Part shown: positions 34,703 through 38,662 of the stretch, piece after piece | Layout of the letters: every line of letters starts with the position of its first letter | Numbering within the stretch: position 1 is the first letter of the stretch | From: Desulfosporosinus sp. I2 | GTDB taxonomy: Bacteria > Bacillota > Desulfitobacteriia > Desulfitobacteriales > Desulfitobacteriaceae | Length of the DNA stretch: 38,662 nt | Assembly (NCBI RefSeq): GCF_000960765.1 | Contig: NZ_JYNH01000029.1 | Span: 1 to 38,662 of the forward strand | Reading direction: 5' to 3' | Translations under genes and position numbers: made by a program | Notes under the pieces: generated by a model | What the model saw: only the letters and a program-made list of their open reading frames with translations | Database searches by the model: none | What the model was told of the DNA's origin: nothing

Positions 34703-37198
34703 ATGTCGGATGAAATCCTGGGAGGAAAAGTCCTTCCTGTCGAAATTGCGGAAGAAATGCGAAAATCATTTATCGACTATTCGATGAGTGTTATCGTGAG
34801 CCGTGCATTGCCTGATGTCCGAGACGGGCTCAAACCGGTACATCGCAGAATATTATATACCCTTCACGAATTAGGGCTAACTCCTAATAAGCCTTATAGT
34901 AAATCCGCACGCCTTGTCGGGGATTGCATGGGTAAATTTCATCCTCACGGGGATAGTTCAATTTATGATGCCGTTGTTCGTATGGACCAAGATTTTGCCA
35001 GTCGCTACCCGCTCATTGACGGACATGGAAACTTTGGCTCTATTGATGGAGATTCTGCTGCAGCCATGCGTTATACAGAACTTCGCATGGCAAAAATAGC
35101 GACGTATATGTTGGCAGATATTGATAAAGAAACCGTGGATTTTACGCCTAATTACGATGAAAAACAAGATGAACCCACCGTATTGCCGGCTAAATTTCCT
35201 AATTTACTTGTCAATGGATCGTCAGGAATTGCAGTTGGCATGGCAACCAATATTCCGCCTCATAATTTATCAGAAGTTGTAGAAGCGACAATGGCGTTGT
35301 TGGATAACCCCGAGTTGTCCGTCGACGAACTTATGAATTATGTCAAAGGTCCTGATTTTCCCACGGGTGGAACCATTATGGGTTATGAAGGGATAAGGTC
35401 TGCTTATACAACAGGCAGAGGATCGGTTAAAACACGCGCCAAAGCAACTATTGAACGCATTGAAAAATCCGGCAAGACAAGAATTCTTGTTACAGAAATA
35501 CCTTTTATGGTTAATAAGGCAAGAATGATTGAGAAGATAGCAGATCTAGTTCGTGATAAAAAACTCGATGGGATCACTGATTTGCGCGATGAGTCAGATC
35601 GATCAGGGATGCGTATCGTCATTGAGCTAAGGCGGGATGTCAATCCCCAAGTTGTCTTAAATCAACTCTATAAACATACACAAATGGAAGATACGTTTGG
35701 CGTAAATATGTTGGCACTTGTCAATGGACAGCCGAAGACACTTACTCTTAAAGATATGATATACTACTTTATTGAACATCAAAAAGAAGTCATCGTTAGA
35801 AGGACTCGATTTGAACTTAATAAAGCAGAGGCAGAGGCCCATATCATTGAGGGACTACGGATTGCCCTTGACCATATTGATGAAGTGATAGAGACCATTC
35901 GTTCTTCTTCTGACGAAGCGACAGCCAGAGCTAATCTCAGTCATCGATTTGGTTTGAGTGAGAAACAGGCTCAGGCTATTGTGGATATGAGATTAAAACG
36001 TCTGACTGGCTTAGAACGTGAAAAATTAGAAAACCAATATAACGAACTCATGAATACGATCTCCTATTTGAGATCCGTTTTAGCATCGGATCAAATGGTT
36101 ATTAATATTATTAAAGCTGAATTAAACGATATTGATCATAAATTTGGAGATGCTCGTCGAACCCTCATTACCGTGGATGTAAGTAAAATGGATATAGAAG
36201 ATCTTATTGATGTAGAAGATGTAGTCATCACTGTGACCCATTACGGATATATTAAGAGGTTGCCCTTAAACACTTATAAAAGCCAGCATCGTGGAGGTAA
36301 GGGTGTTCATGGCATGGCAACCAAAGAAAGAGACTTTGTAGAGCATCTCTTTACCACCACGACCCATCACAATATTCTTGTCTTCACGTCGCAAGGTAAA
36401 GTGTATCGACTGAAAGCCCATGAGATTCCAGAAGCTAGTCGTACTGCCAAGGGGACTGCAGTTATTAATCTCTTGAATTTGAGTCAGCATGAGATGATCA
36501 CAGCGGTTATGGCGATCAAGGATTTTGATCCCGACTTTTTCTTGATAACAGCGACTAAAAAGGGCATTATGAAAAAGACAGCTTTGCAAGAATATGATTC
36601 ATCTCGACGGGACGGTTTAATTGCCTTAACGCTGGACGAAGGGGATGAACTGATCGGGGTTAAGTTAACTCAAGGATTAGATGATATTTTATTGGCTACT
36701 AAAAATGGGATTGCCATTCGTTTTCCTGAATCGGATGTGCGTTATATGGGACGTACAGCGCGCGGTGTGAAAGGAATAAAGCTCGAAGAAAATGACTCAG
36801 TCGTTGGTATGGATGTGATTGGCGATGAGGGCGAGCTCTTAACCATGAGTGAAAACGGCTTTGCTAAACGCACGAATCTTAAGGAATTCCGAATTCAAGG
36901 GCGTGGTGGCAAAGGGATTATCGTTATGAAATTAAATGCAAAGACCGGTAAATTGGTCGGAATCAAGGTTGTTCAAGAGGAAGACGAACTCATGGTGATC
37001 ACGAATAATGGAATCATGCTCCGGCTTCAAGTTTCCAGCATATCCACTCAGGGTCGTTCTGCACAAGGGGTAATGGCCATGCGTACAGGTGCTAGTAGTG
37101 TGGTAGCAATTGCTAAAGTTGTTATGAAAGATGAAGTGGAAATTGAAGAGAATGATGTTGGAGAGGATACTGGAGAGGATACAGAAGACGAAGACTAA
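34703..37198 (+). CDS. gyrA: DNA gyrase subunit A
   Basis: DNA-cleaving subunit of gyrase, 831 residues from the ATG at 34703; an in-frame TTG lies one codon earlier, but the ATG fits aaggag at 9 bases. Catalytic tyrosine is Tyr124 in [12 protein letters not shown]. The quinolone-determining region reads [17 protein letters not shown] with Ser85 and Asp89, i.e. without the usual resistance substitutions. The C-terminal beta-pinwheel has a GyrA box QHRGGKG and ends with an acidic tail ([19 protein letters not shown]). It follows gyrB by 14 bases and is co-transcribed. Confidence 0.98.
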   Translation: MSDEILGGKVLPVEIAEEMRKSFIDYSMSVIVSRALPDVRDGLKPVHRRILYTLHELGLTPNKPYSKSARLVGDCMGKFHPHGDSSIYDAVVRMDQDFASRYPLIDGHGNFGSIDGDSAAAMRYTELRMAKIATYMLADIDKETVDFTPNYDEKQDEPTVLPAKFPNLLVNGSSGIAVGMATNIPPHNLSEVVEATMALLDNPELSVDELMNYVKGPDFPTGGTIMGYEGIRSAYTTGRGSVKTRAKATIERIEKSGKTRILVTEIPFMVNKARMIEKIADLVRDKKLDGITDLRDESDRSGMRIVIELRRDVNPQVVLNQLYKHTQMEDTFGVNMLALVNGQPKTLTLKDMIYYFIEHQKEVIVRRTRFELNKAEAEAHIIEGLRIALDHIDEVIETIRSSSDEATARANLSHRFGLSEKQAQAIVDMRLKRLTGLEREKLENQYNELMNTISYLRSVLASDQMVINIIKAELNDIDHKFGDARRTLITVDVSKMDIEDLIDVEDVVITVTHYGYIKRLPLNTYKSQHRGGKGVHGMATKERDFVEHLFTTTTHHNILVFTSQGKVYRLKAHEIPEASRTAKGTAVINLLNLSQHEMITAVMAIKDFDPDFFLITATKKGIMKKTALQEYDSSRRDGLIALTLDEGDELIGVKLTQGLDDILLATKNGIAIRFPESDVRYMGRTARGVKGIKLEENDSVVGMDVIGDEGELLTMSENGFAKRTNLKEFRIQGRGGKGIIVMKLNAKTGKLVGIKVVQEEDELMVITNNGIMLRLQVSSISTQGRSAQGVMAMRTGASSVVAIAKVVMKDEVEIEENDVGEDTGEDTEDED

Positions 37199-37199
37199 A

Positions 37200-37228
37200 T
37201 TGACAAATTTCTCGCTAGATGTTACCAT
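37200..37228 (+). promoter_or_regulatory. Candidate sigma-A promoter of pdxST
   Basis: TTGACA (37200-37205), 17 bases, TACCAT (37223-37228), directly after the gyrA stop and about 60 bases before pdxS. The -35 is perfect and the -10 moderate. Confidence 0.6.
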
Positions 37229-37289
37229 GGCTGGAATATTATTTACACTTATGTTACCTTAACCACAAAAATTTTGAGGAGGAACTATA

Positions 37290-38174
37290 ATGACTGATAT
37301 TGGTTCATTAAAAGTAAAGACAGGCCTTGCAGAAATGCTCAAAGGTGGCGTCATTATGGATGTCACCACCCCTGAACAGGCAAAAATCGCAGAAGAGGCT
37401 GGAGCATGTGCTGTCATGGCACTGGAGCGTGTTCCATCGGATATACGGGCTGAGGGTGGGGTTGCCCGAATGGCAGACCCTTCAATCATAGAAGGCATTA
37501 TGGCTGTAGTATCGATTCCAGTCATGGCAAAAGCACGGATCGGACATTTTGTAGAAGCACGGATTTTAGAAGCGTTAGGTGCTGATTACATAGATGAATC
37601 TGAAGTATTAACACCTGCAGATGATACCTATCATATAAATAAACATGACTTTAAAGTGCCCTTTGTATGTGGTTGTCGCAACCTTGGAGAAGCGTTGCGT
37701 CGCATCGGTGAAGGGGCTGCGATGATTCGTACAAAAGGAGAACCCGGAACAGGAAATGTCGTTGAAGCCGTACGGCATATGCGTACGGTGATGAGCGAGA
37801 TCAGAGCTTTAACCTTAATGCCTAAAGAAGAACTTATGACAGCTGCAAAAAATATGGGTGCCCCTTATGATCTAGTTCTATATGTTGCTGAGCATGGGAA
37901 ATTACCCGTTGTGAATTTTGCTGCTGGGGGTATTGCTACACCAGCGGATGCTGCCTTGATGATGCAGCTCGGGGTAGACGGAATTTTCGTCGGCTCAGGT
38001 ATTTTCAAATCGGGAGATCCAATAGCTCGTGCTAAAGCTATTGTCTTGGCAACAACTCACTATAATGACCCTAAAATACTAGCTCAGATATCGAAGGATT
38101 TGGGACAACCCATGTCCGGTATTGAAATTTCAACTCTGACCGAATCCCAGCGTATGCAAGAACGGGGTTGGTAA
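37290..38174 (+). CDS. pdxS: Pyridoxal 5'-phosphate synthase lyase subunit PdxS
   Basis: Builds PLP from ribose 5-phosphate, glyceraldehyde 3-phosphate and ammonia from PdxT. At 294 residues it has the usual length. Asp24 (IMDVTTPEQ), the active-site Lys81 (MAKARIGHF) and Lys149 ([10 protein letters not shown]) are all present. [20 protein letters not shown] and [12 protein letters not shown] form the phosphate-binding region. The ATG follows a strong gaggagg site. pdxT starts one base after its stop codon. Confidence 0.98.
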   Translation: MTDIGSLKVKTGLAEMLKGGVIMDVTTPEQAKIAEEAGACAVMALERVPSDIRAEGGVARMADPSIIEGIMAVVSIPVMAKARIGHFVEARILEALGADYIDESEVLTPADDTYHINKHDFKVPFVCGCRNLGEALRRIGEGAAMIRTKGEPGTGNVVEAVRHMRTVMSEIRALTLMPKEELMTAAKNMGAPYDLVLYVAEHGKLPVVNFAAGGIATPADAALMMQLGVDGIFVGSGIFKSGDPIARAKAIVLATTHYNDPKILAQISKDLGQPMSGIEISTLTESQRMQERGW

Positions 38175-38175
38175 A

Positions 38176-38662
38176 ATGAAAAAGCGTGTTGGCGTTTTGG
38201 CACTGCAAGGTGCTTTCCGCGAGCACCGTCAGGTCTTAGAAAACTTGGGTTGTGACGTTGTAGAAGTGCGTAAATCAAGTGATCTTAAAGGAATCCATGG
38301 ATTGATCATTCCTGGTGGAGAAAGTACGACGATCGGTAAACTACTAATGATCGATGAGATGGGTGAAAGAATCAAAGACTTGGGCATGAAGGATCTACCT
38401 ATTTTTGGGACCTGTGCGGGAATGATTTTACTCAGTAAAACGATCATTGACAGTGATCAGTATCGATTGAATCTTATGGATACCGTTGTAGAGCGCAATG
38501 CTTTTGGTAGACAAGTGGCAAGCTTTGAAACAGATCTTTTAGTGCCTGCCGTGGGGCCGCACTTATTACGTGCAGTCTTTATCAGGGCGCCTTACCTTCG
38601 TGAGGTCGCACCGAATGTCGGAATATTGTCGGAGTTCGAGGGCAAGATAGTCTTTGCACGGC
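38176..38662 (+). CDS. pdxT: Pyridoxal 5'-phosphate synthase glutaminase subunit PdxT, partial
   Basis: Class I glutaminase that supplies ammonia to PdxS. The frame starts MKKRVGVLALQGAFREHRQV and has IIPGGESTTIGKLL and the nucleophile elbow FGTCAGM with Cys80. About 162 of roughly 190 residues are present. The catalytic His-Glu pair lies beyond the right edge of the window. Its ATG is one base after the pdxS stop, so the two are translationally coupled. Confidence 0.96.
   Translation, partial: MKKRVGVLALQGAFREHRQVLENLGCDVVEVRKSSDLKGIHGLIIPGGESTTIGKLLMIDEMGERIKDLGMKDLPIFGTCAGMILLSKTIIDSDQYRLNLMDTVVERNAFGRQVASFETDLLVPAVGPHLLRAVFIRAPYLREVAPNVGILSEFEGKIVFAR

Noticed and set aside
36278-36298. 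GyrA box QHRGGKG differs from the Escherichia coli form
   Set aside because: The second position of the box varies among Firmicutes and the GGKG core is intact, so it is not unusual.

Overview
The window looks like the replication-origin region of a spore-forming, anaerobic Gram-positive bacterium of the Desulfitobacterium/Desulfosporosinus group (class Clostridia). The evidence is the gene order rpmH-dnaA-dnaN-recF-remB-gyrB-gyrA, a spore gene (yyaC), a selenocysteine decoding pair (selB and tRNA-Sec), the AT-leaning composition and the frequent TTG/GTG starts. The genus is inferred; no search was run.

Layout. The origin lies at about 28.2-30.2 kb. Nearly everything to its left is on the minus strand and everything to its right is on the plus strand, so genes run away from oriC. 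Moving left from oriC: rpmH, rnpA, yidD, yidC, jag; mnmE, mnmG, rsmG; a VanW/G5 cell-wall gene broken by one extra base; parA and parB; a parS cluster; DUF554 and DUF4446 genes; yyaC (plus strand, with a forespore-type promoter); a YkvI-type transporter; selB; a branched-chain amino-acid (LIV) ABC transporter with two tandem binding proteins; a CBS-ACT protein; a DUF2889 protein; a small plus-strand gene; selC; cvpA; an M18 aminopeptidase; an MscS channel; DUF951; and ychF (cut by the window edge). Right of oriC: dnaA, dnaN, recF, remB, gyrB, gyrA, pdxS and pdxT (cut by the window edge).

How the parts work together. DnaA boxes lie on both sides of dnaA. A DnaA-trio-like tract follows the last box downstream of dnaA and marks the probable unwinding site. 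ParA, ParB and three parS sites form the chromosome segregation system. RnpA, YidD, YidC and Jag serve tRNA processing and membrane protein insertion. MnmE, MnmG and RsmG modify tRNA and rRNA. SelB and tRNA-Sec decode UGA as selenocysteine. The LIV operon imports branched-chain amino acids, and its upstream region combines a strong promoter, a 13-bp inverted repeat and a terminator-like hairpin.

The most unusual material is non-coding. (1) A modular palindromic repeat occurs in a long form (5672-5921) and a minimal form (25998-26040), each abutting an intrinsic terminator. (2) A roughly 126-bp tandem repeat carries the parS sites. (3) The livJ leader could be an attenuator. No complete, clearly new protein system is visible; the least characterised genes are the 46-residue protein at 4877 and the DUF2889 protein at 5180.
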